Under the pieces are notes generated by a model that made no database searches, was not told where the DNA came from, and saw nothing but the letters and a program-made list of their open reading frames with translations. Of a stretch of 39,694 nucleotides of DNA, positions 32,379 to 39,694 are shown piece after piece. The stretch's first letter is position 1; every line of letters starts with the position of its first letter. The position numbers and the translations under genes were made by a program. Origin of the DNA: Candidatus Berkelbacteria bacterium (GTDB lineage: Bacteria; Patescibacteriota; UBA1384; DTJR01); NCBI GenBank assembly GCA_029865605.1, contig JAOUGE010000001.1, forward strand, positions 83,840-123,533, given 5' to 3'.

Positions 32379-33875
32379 CTATCTCCCGCGTCCGGTCTTT
32401 TTGATAGTTCGAGCGATTTTAGAGAAATTGATTTCTTCGGTGAGTTTTGGCGAGCGCAAGCGCCAGTTAGTCAGTTTTATTTTACCGGGCTTATTGTAGC
32501 GGCGGTTATCAGCGATTATATCTCGCAAAGATATCGATGCGATCCAGGCAGCACAAGAAAAAACAAGCTCAATCACATCCCACCCATCAGCCTTATTTTT
32601 ACGGATTTTGGCTTCCTCTTCCGTTTTATAGATTTGTTTGAGGAAAATCATTCGCCGACTTGATTTTAGCTTTTTCCACCAGACGTGAATGCTTGGCAAA
32701 TCATGATTTGAACAAAGCGCCACGCAGAATCCGGGATACCTAGTGACCCAGCGGTATTTTAATCTTCTATCCCATTGAGGGCAGCGGACTCCCGGGATGT
32801 GGTGCTGCCCAAGTGGAATATCGATTTCTCTTTTATTGATATATCCAACATCTTCAGCAATAAATATGACCTCGGGTAATTCCTTTTTAAGCCTTAGAAA
32901 AAGCCGATGCTTTAAGGCCGGAATATGTTTGCCTTTTTTGGTTTTACTGTCGATTAGGTAATATTTCCAGATTAAGGCGAGGGTGTGATCCAGCCGTATC
33001 ACTTGGGCGAATTGGGAAATATGTTGAACTGAAAGAATGAAATAGTTAATTGTCTTATCCGGTTCCTCTTTGAATTTATAAACGCTCTGACCCCATTCTT
33101 GGGGACCGAATGGATCTTTCGGGTTGTTACAGCCGGAAATATACTTGGGGCTGCCATCCGGGTTGAGATAAAAAAGCTGCTGATTTGCCCAAACCTCGGC
33201 GCTGTCGGGAACCGGATAGATCGGCTTGTCAAAAGAAAGATAAACTCTCTTTTCGCGGGCGTATTTAAGCAGATCGAGCCACTGTTTTTTTAAAATGTCT
33301 TGGGTAAAGAGAATGAATTTTACTTCATCTAAAAGTTCGGGATTTGCTTTTAATATTGCCTTTGGCTCGGCTTTTTGAAACCGCTTTGGCCATCTTATCC
33401 AGTTCCTTTCGAACTTTTTCTCGAGCGCCTTGAAAACGGCGTAGGCGAGTATCTCCCTTGGGTATTTGAAGGGGTCGGGGTTAGCGGAGGGCTTATAAAC
33501 CGCTCTTAGTGCCTCGAGCTTGAAACTGTATAGTTTTTTATATTTAACAGAATCGCTTGGCTCGGATTGAGCTTTGCTTGCTCTTTTCTTTTTAAGCCCC
33601 TCAAGGGACTCGTTTGAGGGCAGGTCATTTACCCAAAGATGAATTGGATTAAAAGAAAAAATGCTTATCCCCATATAGGGGGAGGGGTTTAATCCAGTGT
33701 CTTGAATGGGCGTAAACTGAAGCACCCTGAAGCCGGCTTGGGCGGCTTTGTCGACTATTTGGTAGAGGTCGCCAATATCGCCGCCACCGAACGGGTTGTT
33801 TTTGGAATTTAAATAGAGAGGGCTGTGGAGGTCAAGACAAGCGACTTTTTCATTTTCGAGAGTTTCCCTTGGCAT
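32379..33875 (-). CDS. malQ: 4-alpha-glucanotransferase (GH77)
   Basis: LQFTPIQDTGLNPSPYMGISIFSFNPIHL, FIAEDVGYINKR, CSNHDLPSIHVWW; conserved MalQ segments. Confidence 0.85.
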   Translation of the reverse strand: MPRETLENEKVACLDLHSPLYLNSKNNPFGGGDIGDLYQIVDKAAQAGFRVLQFTPIQDTGLNPSPYMGISIFSFNPIHLWVNDLPSNESLEGLKKKRASKAQSEPSDSVKYKKLYSFKLEALRAVYKPSANPDPFKYPREILAYAVFKALEKKFERNWIRWPKRFQKAEPKAILKANPELLDEVKFILFTQDILKKQWLDLLKYAREKRVYLSFDKPIYPVPDSAEVWANQQLFYLNPDGSPKYISGCNNPKDPFGPQEWGQSVYKFKEEPDKTINYFILSVQHISQFAQVIRLDHTLALIWKYYLIDSKTKKGKHIPALKHRLFLRLKKELPEVIFIAEDVGYINKREIDIPLGQHHIPGVRCPQWDRRLKYRWVTRYPGFCVALCSNHDLPSIHVWWKKLKSSRRMIFLKQIYKTEEEAKIRKNKADGWDVIELVFSCAAWIASISLRDIIADNRRYNKPGKIKLTNWRLRSPKLTEEINFSKIARTIKKTGRGR

Positions 33876-33935
33876 TTTCCACCCCGCTTTTAGTTTCTAA
33901 GGTAGAAATACCAGATTTAGTCTCTTGAGGCAAAT

Positions 33936-34580
33936 TTACCGCCACCAGCGCTTTTTTTCGGTTTCGAGCTCTTTAAGCTTTCCCCAAAGCTCCTTTTGCT
34001 CTCGGCTTATTTTTTTGGGCATTTTGATCCTTACTCCCAAAATCAGATCACCCCTTTGCCCCCTGCGCGCTTCTCGTCCCTTGCCTCTGAATCTAAATTG
34101 AGTGCCGTCTTGAGTTCCGGCGGGAATTTCAAAATCGATTTTTTCTCCGCCGACATTTAACTCGAGATGATCTCCCAGAACGGCTTGGACGGGAGAAATT
34201 TCCACTTCTGCCTGAACAGTCGAAAAAGCTTGGGAAAAAAGATCGCCGAAGATATCACCTAGACCCCCGAGGCCTCCGAAATTATATTCAAAACCTCTAC
34301 CACCGAGGTCGCTAAAGTCGAAACCGTAGCTTCCCGATCTAGCGTCTCCAAAACCTCCCGCTCCAGCGCTGGAAAAACCTGCCGAGCCGAAGGTATCGTA
34401 CTGTTGGCGTTTTTGGGGATCGGAAAGAATTTGGTATGCTTCGTTAATCTCTTTGAATTTTTCTCCATCGCCGCCGCCACGGTCTGGATGGCATTGCAAA
34501 GCCAGCTTTCGGTAAGCTTTTTTAATCTCGTCTTGGGAGGCGCCTTTGGAGACGCCTAAAACATCGTAATAGTCTTTCAT
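33936..34580 (-). CDS. dnaJ: Short DnaJ-family co-chaperone lacking the Cys-rich zinc-finger domain
   Basis: [52 protein letters not shown] (J domain, HPD), G/F-rich region, C-terminal beta domain; no CxxCxGxG repeats. Confidence 0.88.
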   Translation of the reverse strand: MKDYYDVLGVSKGASQDEIKKAYRKLALQCHPDRGGGDGEKFKEINEAYQILSDPQKRQQYDTFGSAGFSSAGAGGFGDARSGSYGFDFSDLGGRGFEYNFGGLGGLGDIFGDLFSQAFSTVQAEVEISPVQAVLGDHLELNVGGEKIDFEIPAGTQDGTQFRFRGKGREARRGQRGDLILGVRIKMPKKISREQKELWGKLKELETEKKRWWR

Positions 34581-34595
34581 AGGTTAGTCACCAAT

Positions 34596-34624
34596 ATTTT
34601 ACAGATAAAATATCTGTATGTAAA
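34596..34624 (-). promoter_or_regulatory. dnaJ promoter TTTACA-N17-TAAAAT
   Basis: Minus strand -35 at 34619-34624 and -10 at 34596-34601. Confidence 0.55.
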
Positions 34625-34636
34625 GAGAACTTTACA
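34619..34636. promoter_or_regulatory. Chaperone operator candidate, copy 1 (dnaJ)
   Basis: TGTAAAG-AGAA-CTTTACA, perfect 7-bp inverted arms overlapping the dnaJ -35. Confidence 0.6.
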
Positions 34637-35327
34637 ATGACTGGTTTAGAATATTGCCTGGAGTGGCGGGCGAAGCTGTTGGTGCACTCGAGGTTGCATC
34701 AACCTGCTGGGAAGCAATTATCTGACCGCCGGAATCAACTAGATCAATCTTCCAAGAGCTTTCCTGGAGACCGATTGTGGTTCGCACCGCTAAAGATGCG
34801 TTCTGTCCGGTCGTCCCGGCAGCTAAGAAAGTAGTATAAGCGCTAAAGTAAGTTGTGGTGGGGAGCTGCTTGGTAGTTATACAGGCAATTTCCCCTTCGT
34901 AATCTTTGCGGACGGCAAAAAATCTCTTTCTTTCACCCCGGATTTGGTCAAAATAGACAATCCAATACCAATCTTTCAGCTTTTCTTCTGGTGAAGTGAA
35001 GAAAAAGTATTGGTTGGCTTGAGCAATATTTTCTGAACCGAATTCAATCAGGGCGGAGCAAAATTGGGCCTGATTTTTCAACGGGCTGTTGGCAATTTGC
35101 TTGGCCGTTTCATAATTTTTTTTGAAGGTTTCTTCCAGTTGCGATTGATCGGCGGCGGTTTGGGTGGTTCCGGTGCCAAGCTGGGCCGTTGCTGATCCTG
35201 TTGCGCCAGTTGCGCCGGGGGTTGTACCGGTTTGGCCGGTTGGGGTGGTGGTTTGCGGTTTCGGCGTGCAACCCGACAATGCAATAGCCGTAAGAATACT
35301 AAAAGCTAAGACCAAATATTTCCTCAT
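34632..35327 (-). CDS. Putative lipoprotein
   Basis: MRKYLVLAFSILTAIALSGCTPKPQ is a lipobox signal; Thr/Gly/Ala-rich linker. Confidence 0.8.
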   Translation of the reverse strand: MRKYLVLAFSILTAIALSGCTPKPQTTTPTGQTGTTPGATGATGSATAQLGTGTTQTAADQSQLEETFKKNYETAKQIANSPLKNQAQFCSALIEFGSENIAQANQYFFFTSPEEKLKDWYWIVYFDQIRGERKRFFAVRKDYEGEIACITTKQLPTTTYFSAYTTFLAAGTTGQNASLAVRTTIGLQESSWKIDLVDSGGQIIASQQVDATSSAPTASPATPGNILNQSL

Positions 35328-35352
35328 AGTTCTATTTTAGCATTTTTGGATT

Positions 35353-35426
35353 AAAAAGCCCCGCTTCCTGCCTTCAATCCCGCCAGCGGCGGGAAAAAGC
35401 GGCAAAGGCAGGAAGCGGGGCTTTTT
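35353..35426. terminator. Large bidirectional terminator with nested hairpin
   Basis: Perfect 22-bp stem AAAAAGCCCCGCTTCCTGCCTT / AAGGCAGGAAGCGGGGCTTTTT with an inner CCCGCC-AGC-GGCGGG stem. Confidence 0.9.
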
Positions 35427-35437
35427 CTTACGAGAGA

Positions 35438-37321
35438 TTATTTTTTATCTTGATCGGCCTTTTTTTCGTCAGTCTTTGGCTCTTCGGTTTTCTCGTCTTT
35501 CTTGGCTTCTTCTTTGGAACTTGCGCTATAAAGCTCGGAGCCGACTTTTTGGATTATCTCGGACAGCTCCTCGCCGGCTTTCTTTATCTTCTCGGTGTCG
35601 TCAGATTTGAGTGCTTCTTTAGCGGCGTCGATTTTTTCAGTGACGGCTTTGCCGGTTTCGAGCTTCACCTTGTCGCCAGCATCTTTAAGCGCTTTCTCGG
35701 ATGAGTAGATTAGGGTTTCAAGAGCATTTCTGGACTCAACTGCCTCGCGCTTCTTCTTGTCTTCCTCGGCGTGGGCCTCAGCTTCTTTTTGCATCTTTTC
35801 TACCTCTTCTTTGGAAAGGCCGGAAGAAGCCGTGATGGTAATTTTTTGTTCTTTGCTGGTGGCTTTATCTTTGGCTTTGACGTTTAGAATGCCGTTAGCA
35901 TCAATGTCAAAACTTACTTCGATTTGAGGCACACCGCGGGGAGCCGGTGGAATTCCATCCAGAATAAATCTTCCTAGAGTTCTATTATCAGCGGCCATTT
36001 CCCGTTCGCCCTGCAGAACGTGGATTTCAACCTGTGGCTGATTGTCAGCCGCAGTTGAGAAAGTCTGCGATTTTGAGGTTGGGATAGTAGTATTGCGCTC
36101 AATTAGTCTTGTCATAACCGAGCCGAGCGTTTCAATTCCCAAAGACAGGGGGGTAACGTCAAGCAGTAGAAGGTCTTTAACCTCGCCGCCCAAAACTCCG
36201 GCTTGAATTGCCGCTCCGAGTGCGACTGCTTCGTCCGGATTAACGCCCTTTGACGGCTCACGGCCAAAGATTTCCTTAACTTTGTCTTGGATTGCTGGCA
36301 TTCTAGTCATTCCTCCGACGAGAATAACTTCATCTATGTCGGAGGCCGAAACACTGGCGTCTTTTATCGCTTCTTTACAGGGCTTTTCGACACGCTTTAT
36401 TAGATCATCAACCAGCGAGAGCATTTTTGGCCTGGTCAAAGGCATTACTAAATGCTTCGGCCCTGACTGGTCGGCGGTGATAAAGGGCAAGTTGATTTCG
36501 GTCTCCTGTTTGGTTGTCAGCTCAACCTTGGCCTTTTCGGCTGCTTCTTTGGCTCTTTGTAGAGCTGAATTATCGCTTGATAGATCGATTCCCTGCTCTT
36601 TTTTGAACTCTCCAACAATATAGTCCATAATGGCCTGGTCGAAGTCGTCTCCGCCGAGGTGAGTGTCGCCGTTGGTAGATTTGACTTCGAACACGCCATC
36701 GCCAATTTCTAAGATTGTGATGTCAAACGTTCCACCACCCAGGTCAAAGACGGCAACCTTGCCTTCTTTTTTCTTGTCTAGCCCGTAAGCCAGTGCGGCG
36801 GCGGTTGGTTCGTTGATGATTCTCTCCACTTCGAAACCGGCAATCTTTCCGGCATCCTTGGTTGCTTGGCGCTGGGAGTCATTAAAGTAAGCCGGAGTAG
36901 TAATAACCGCTTTTTCGATCTTTTCGCCGATATAGTCCTCGGCGTCCTTTTTGATTTTTTGCAAAATGAAAGCGGAAATTTCCTGCGGAGTATAAGTCTT
37001 ACCGCCCATCTCCACTTCAACTGATTCGTTTTTGCCCTCAACTATTTTGAAGGGCATAAGTTTTTTGTCCTTTTGGACCTCTTCATCAGAGAACCGACGG
37101 CCGATTAGCCTCTTGACGGAGAAAACAGTATTCTCCGGATTTGTAACAGCTTGGCGTTTGGCAAGCTGGCCGACTAGACGCTCTTTTGATTTAGTCGTGG
37201 CGACAATTGATGGAACAATATAGCCACCCTCGGCAGAGGGGACAACTTTCGGTTTCCCGCCCTCAATTATTGCCCCGACCGAGTTGGTAGTACCGAGGTC
37301 AATCCCTAATATCTTACCCAT
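35438..37321 (-). CDS. dnaK: Molecular chaperone DnaK (Hsp70)
   Basis: [85 protein letters not shown]. Confidence 0.99.
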   Translation of the reverse strand: MGKILGIDLGTTNSVGAIIEGGKPKVVPSAEGGYIVPSIVATTKSKERLVGQLAKRQAVTNPENTVFSVKRLIGRRFSDEEVQKDKKLMPFKIVEGKNESVEVEMGGKTYTPQEISAFILQKIKKDAEDYIGEKIEKAVITTPAYFNDSQRQATKDAGKIAGFEVERIINEPTAAALAYGLDKKKEGKVAVFDLGGGTFDITILEIGDGVFEVKSTNGDTHLGGDDFDQAIMDYIVGEFKKEQGIDLSSDNSALQRAKEAAEKAKVELTTKQETEINLPFITADQSGPKHLVMPLTRPKMLSLVDDLIKRVEKPCKEAIKDASVSASDIDEVILVGGMTRMPAIQDKVKEIFGREPSKGVNPDEAVALGAAIQAGVLGGEVKDLLLLDVTPLSLGIETLGSVMTRLIERNTTIPTSKSQTFSTAADNQPQVEIHVLQGEREMAADNRTLGRFILDGIPPAPRGVPQIEVSFDIDANGILNVKAKDKATSKEQKITITASSGLSKEEVEKMQKEAEAHAEEDKKKREAVESRNALETLIYSSEKALKDAGDKVKLETGKAVTEKIDAAKEALKSDDTEKIKKAGEELSEIIQKVGSELYSASSKEEAKKDEKTEEPKTDEKKADQDKK

Positions 37322-37354
37322 TCTTTCTCCTTATATTTTTTATTTTGCAAAATA

Positions 37355-37383
37355 ATTGTAAAGTATGCTTTACATTTTGTCAA
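37355..37383 (-). promoter_or_regulatory. dnaK promoter TTGACA-N17-TACAAT
   Basis: Minus strand -35 at 37378-37383 and -10 at 37355-37360. Confidence 0.85.
37357..37374. promoter_or_regulatory. Chaperone operator candidate, copy 2 (dnaK)
   Basis: TGTAAAG-TATG-CTTTACA on the plus strand, overlapping the -10 and spacer of the dnaK promoter. Confidence 0.65.
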
Positions 37384-37421
37384 GCCCCAGCCAAATATAA
37401 GTTACCCTCTTTAAAACCCAA

Positions 37422-37442
37422 AAGACGCCTTGGGGGCGTCTT
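37422..37442 (-). terminator. Terminator of the four-gene GC-rich operon
   Basis: Minus strand AAGACGCC-CCCAA-GGCGTCTT followed by TTGGGTTTT. Confidence 0.6.
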
Positions 37443-37501
37443 GGGGTAAGTCTCGGGGGTTCGAGCGGGGTAAAACCACGTCGGGACTAGGGGCGTGTTT
37501 A

Positions 37502-37861
37502 TCACACGCCGGGGATTGAGAGCTGGGCGGCGGTGGGGAGAGTGTCCAGCTGCTCGAGCGGTATGTCGACTCCGGCCTTGGCTGCCAGCTTCTGGAGATG
37601 TGCAAGAAGGGCGTGTCCCATCTTGCGGTTTGGGTCTGAAGGGTCCGGGTGGGCAGGGATGATTCGGCACAGCCGCTGTGCCGTTCCTCTGACCCATCCA
37701 TCCCCCTTGTCGTTGTTGAGCGGCTCGCACTTGCAGAGATCCCAGGCAACGTCGCCGTGAGACCGCAGCATCTCCTGCTCCAGTAGCTCGACCCAAGAGG
37801 CGGCCTGCAATGCGAGTTCGTCTAGCAGCCACCCTAGCGAGTGCTTCGGCCAGGTGCTCAT
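37502..37861 (-). CDS. Hypothetical protein (GC-rich operon gene 4)
   Basis: MSTWPKHSLGWLLDELALQAASWVELLEQEML...; ATG 4 nt after the stop of the upstream gene, with GAGGAGGG SD. Confidence 0.65.
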   Translation of the reverse strand: MSTWPKHSLGWLLDELALQAASWVELLEQEMLRSHGDVAWDLCKCEPLNNDKGDGWVRGTAQRLCRIIPAHPDPSDPNRKMGHALLAHLQKLAAKAGVDIPLEQLDTLPTAAQLSIPGV

Positions 37862-37865
37862 TCCC

Positions 37866-38609
37866 TTAGCCCTCCTCTTCATCGGGGACGATGAGCTGTG
37901 TGACTGTGCCGGGTGTCGGTCCATCCTCGGCGAATGGGTCGTCACTGTCTGCGGGGCTGATGAGCCCGAGCTTGATCAGCTCGCCGACGATCTGCTCTGC
38001 TGCAGCAGTTGGGTTCTCGACGGTGAGCTGTTGGGCGGTGTAGTCGACGAGCTGGTCTTGGTCGGCACCGGCCTCGGCTAGCTCTTCGAGATAGGTCGCG
38101 ATGGTCTCGTCGAGCTCTCTGTCGTCGCCCACTTCTGCGAGTAGCTCGTCGAGCGCAGTTACCAGCGGGTCCTTGCTGCACAGTATATGCTTGATCGTCT
38201 CGAGTGCCTCGACTGCGGAGATGGTGAGGGGGAAGCCACCGTACCTGATATGGAGGCGCGAGTGGTTTCCGGGGAGGACCTCGTTGACGACCAGCCAGTA
38301 GGTCCGCCCGACGGTGGAGCGCTCGTAGCCCCTGATTGCCTCTGCGAGTTTCGCCTCGGGGCAGTTGTGGTGCTCGCAGCGATCAGCGGAGATACCGAGC
38401 GATTCCACCGCGCGGGTTAGCTGACTGACTGTCTCCAAAGCTTGCTTGCCAGGGCGTTCTACGGTCTTCTCGCCCATGAGGTAGAGAACAGAGTCTTCGT
38501 CTTGCTGATCCTTGCCGGGGACGAGTAGGATGATTCGTATGTCATCCTCGCCAGCGAGAAGCTTATCAAGCTCTCGTTGCACGTCGGAGAACTCTAGGCA
38601 GAAGACCAC
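37866..38609 (-). CDS. Acidic hypothetical protein (GC-rich operon gene 3)
   Basis: 247 aa; GTG start 8 nt after AAGGAGGT. Confidence 0.65.
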   Translation of the reverse strand: MVFCLEFSDVQRELDKLLAGEDDIRIILLVPGKDQQDEDSVLYLMGEKTVERPGKQALETVSQLTRAVESLGISADRCEHHNCPEAKLAEAIRGYERSTVGRTYWLVVNEVLPGNHSRLHIRYGGFPLTISAVEALETIKHILCSKDPLVTALDELLAEVGDDRELDETIATYLEELAEAGADQDQLVDYTAQQLTVENPTAAAEQIVGELIKLGLISPADSDDPFAEDGPTPGTVTQLIVPDEEEG

Positions 38610-38637
38610 TTTGCCCTACCTCCTTCTTGGTGTGGGT

Positions 38638-39093
38638 TCAGTAGCGGACGAGCTCCGGTTCCTCGACGGTCTGCTGGATGCCGGGGCCGGGACGGAAACG
38701 GAGGTGCTGGCCGGCGCGCGGCATTTGGCCGTTGACCTTGAAGCCAGGCGGGATGAAGAGAAGGAAGTGCCCCGCTCTGACCCTTCTCACACCCTCGTCT
38801 TCTGCCTGCGCCGGTTGGATGCAGCCATAGAGAGCCGTGTTCCGACCGGCGAAGTGGCTCTCCGCACATACCTTGCAGATCTTGCGCCGGTCTCCCGGCT
38901 TCGCCGGGTCAGTTGGGTCGTCGGCGAAGCAGCCATCTGTTGCTCCGCACTTGGCGCAGATGATCGTACCGCCCCTGTGAAGTCTGCCTTCGCAGGCGGC
39001 GCAGAGGTTACCCTTCCCGGGGTTAGCGGAGAACATCATGTAACCCAATGGTACTTCGCAGTGGCAGTGGGTGCACTGTCTCGCCTTTCTCAT
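38638..39093 (-). CDS. Multi-zinc-ribbon-like hypothetical protein (GC-rich operon gene 2)
   Basis: MRKARQCTHCHCEVPLGY...LCAACEGRL...IICAKCGATDGC...KICKVCAESH; ATG after AAAGGAGGTCAACTG. Confidence 0.7.
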   Translation of the reverse strand: MRKARQCTHCHCEVPLGYMMFSANPGKGNLCAACEGRLHRGGTIICAKCGATDGCFADDPTDPAKPGDRRKICKVCAESHFAGRNTALYGCIQPAQAEDEGVRRVRAGHFLLFIPPGFKVNGQMPRAGQHLRFRPGPGIQQTVEEPELVRY

Positions 39094-39493
39094 CAGTTGA
39101 CCTCCTTTCGGGGCGTGGTCTGAAGCGCTTGGGACGGCCGGAGGCCGTCCTGGTCGGGTTGGGAGGACAGGGGCCTCGATCTCTGGGGTGCCGGGGGTCT
39201 TCAAACCAAGCGTTGCGTTCGTCGATTTGCTGGATGAGGCGGGTAATCTCGTCAGGACCGCCAAAGACGCCTGTGAATCCGCCGCAGACCCCTCGGTAGA
39301 GAAGACAGGTGTAGATACCCTGCCAGGGTCGCGTTCGTCGAAGCCACAACCTTGAATCGTTGAGCGTGTGGGAGCCGATATCATACTTCCACGGGTTGGT
39401 GGCGACGTAGATCTCGCCCCGGTACTCGATCAGCGCGGGCGTATCGTGGGAGAGATCGGACAGCCGGCGGATTGCTTTGGGGGCGATCTCCAT
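39023..39493 (-). CDS. Hypothetical protein (GC-rich operon gene 1)
   Basis: MEIAPKAIRRLSDLSHDTPALIEYRGEIYVATNPWKYDIG...; ATG after AAAGGAGGTGGCGA. The 3' end overlaps gene 2 by 71 nt, so the C-terminus is less certain. Confidence 0.55.
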   Translation of the reverse strand: MEIAPKAIRRLSDLSHDTPALIEYRGEIYVATNPWKYDIGSHTLNDSRLWLRRTRPWQGIYTCLLYRGVCGGFTGVFGGPDEITRLIQQIDERNAWFEDPRHPRDRGPCPPNPTRTASGRPKRFRPRPERRSTDEKGETVHPLPLRSTIGLHDVLR

Positions 39494-39607
39494 TCGCCAC
39501 CTCCTTTCAAGGTGCAGTGTCGTCGCTTTACAGAGTTGAGCAAAGAGTAGAACAAACTTGAAACGAATTCAAGCTAGAGACTGGAGACTATAGGCCGGAG
39601 GGTGACA

Positions 39608-39694
39608 TTATTCCAAATGCTCTGTTTCTGTCTGTTTAAGAACTTTTTGTTTGAGAGGGGGAAGTTTATCGAGGTCATCAATCAATTCTCGGGC
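39608..39694 (-). CDS. C-terminal fragment of a CDS running off the window end
   Basis: Minus-strand frame from the window edge reads ARELIDDLDKLPPLKQKVLKQTETEHLE* with TAA at 39608-39610; codon usage matches the resident genes. Not in the supplied ORF track. Confidence 0.55.
   Translation of the reverse strand, partial: ARELIDDLDKLPPLKQKVLKQTETEHLE

Noticed and set aside
37380-37832. Alternative overlapping minus-strand ORFs (150 aa, 112 aa) at the end of the GC-rich operon
   Set aside because: Low-complexity Pro/Arg composition, no SD, and they extend through the terminator; the 37502-37861 frame fits operon spacing better.
1-39694. CRISPR arrays, transposons, integrases or prophage modules
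   Set aside because: No regularly spaced direct repeats, transposase/integrase motifs or phage structural genes were seen in any frame.

Overview
This 39.7 kb AT-leaning bacterial window looks like a Candidate Phyla Radiation/Patescibacteria-type genome. That lineage call is an inference from gene style, not from a marker tree. Resident genes recognised: glycosyltransferases, a PMT-like membrane protein, a GT2-GtrA fusion, an HU-like fusion, dnaX, dnaB, murJ, lepA, a ROK kinase, a LOG-family protein, deoC, a YARHG protein, a MacB-like ABC transporter, an ECF-type sigma factor with a membrane partner, a lycopene-cyclase-domain protein, a MazG-like protein, tRNA-Lys, a Trx-CcdA fusion, malQ, a Zn-finger-less dnaJ, and dnaK. 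Several markedly GC-richer islands are interspersed: about 5865-6709, 15670-16150, 20160-21210, 29890-30280 and 37420-39500. Main leads: (1) an ~845-nt hairpin-dense island without a credible CDS, probably a large structured RNA; (2) an 18-bp palindrome TGTAAAG-N4-CTTTACA overlapping the core promoters of both dnaK and dnaJ, a candidate non-CIRCE chaperone operator; (3) an HU/IHF domain fused to a GspE/PilB-like N-domain without an ATPase; (4) lepA carrying two in-frame inserts, one built from three consecutive palindromes and related to intergenic repeats nearby; (5) a four-gene GC-rich operon of unrecognised proteins next to dnaK; (6) smaller candidate structured RNAs and operators. No CRISPR array, transposase, rRNA or convincing prophage was seen. 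No searches or folding programs were run; all homology and structure calls are by eye.
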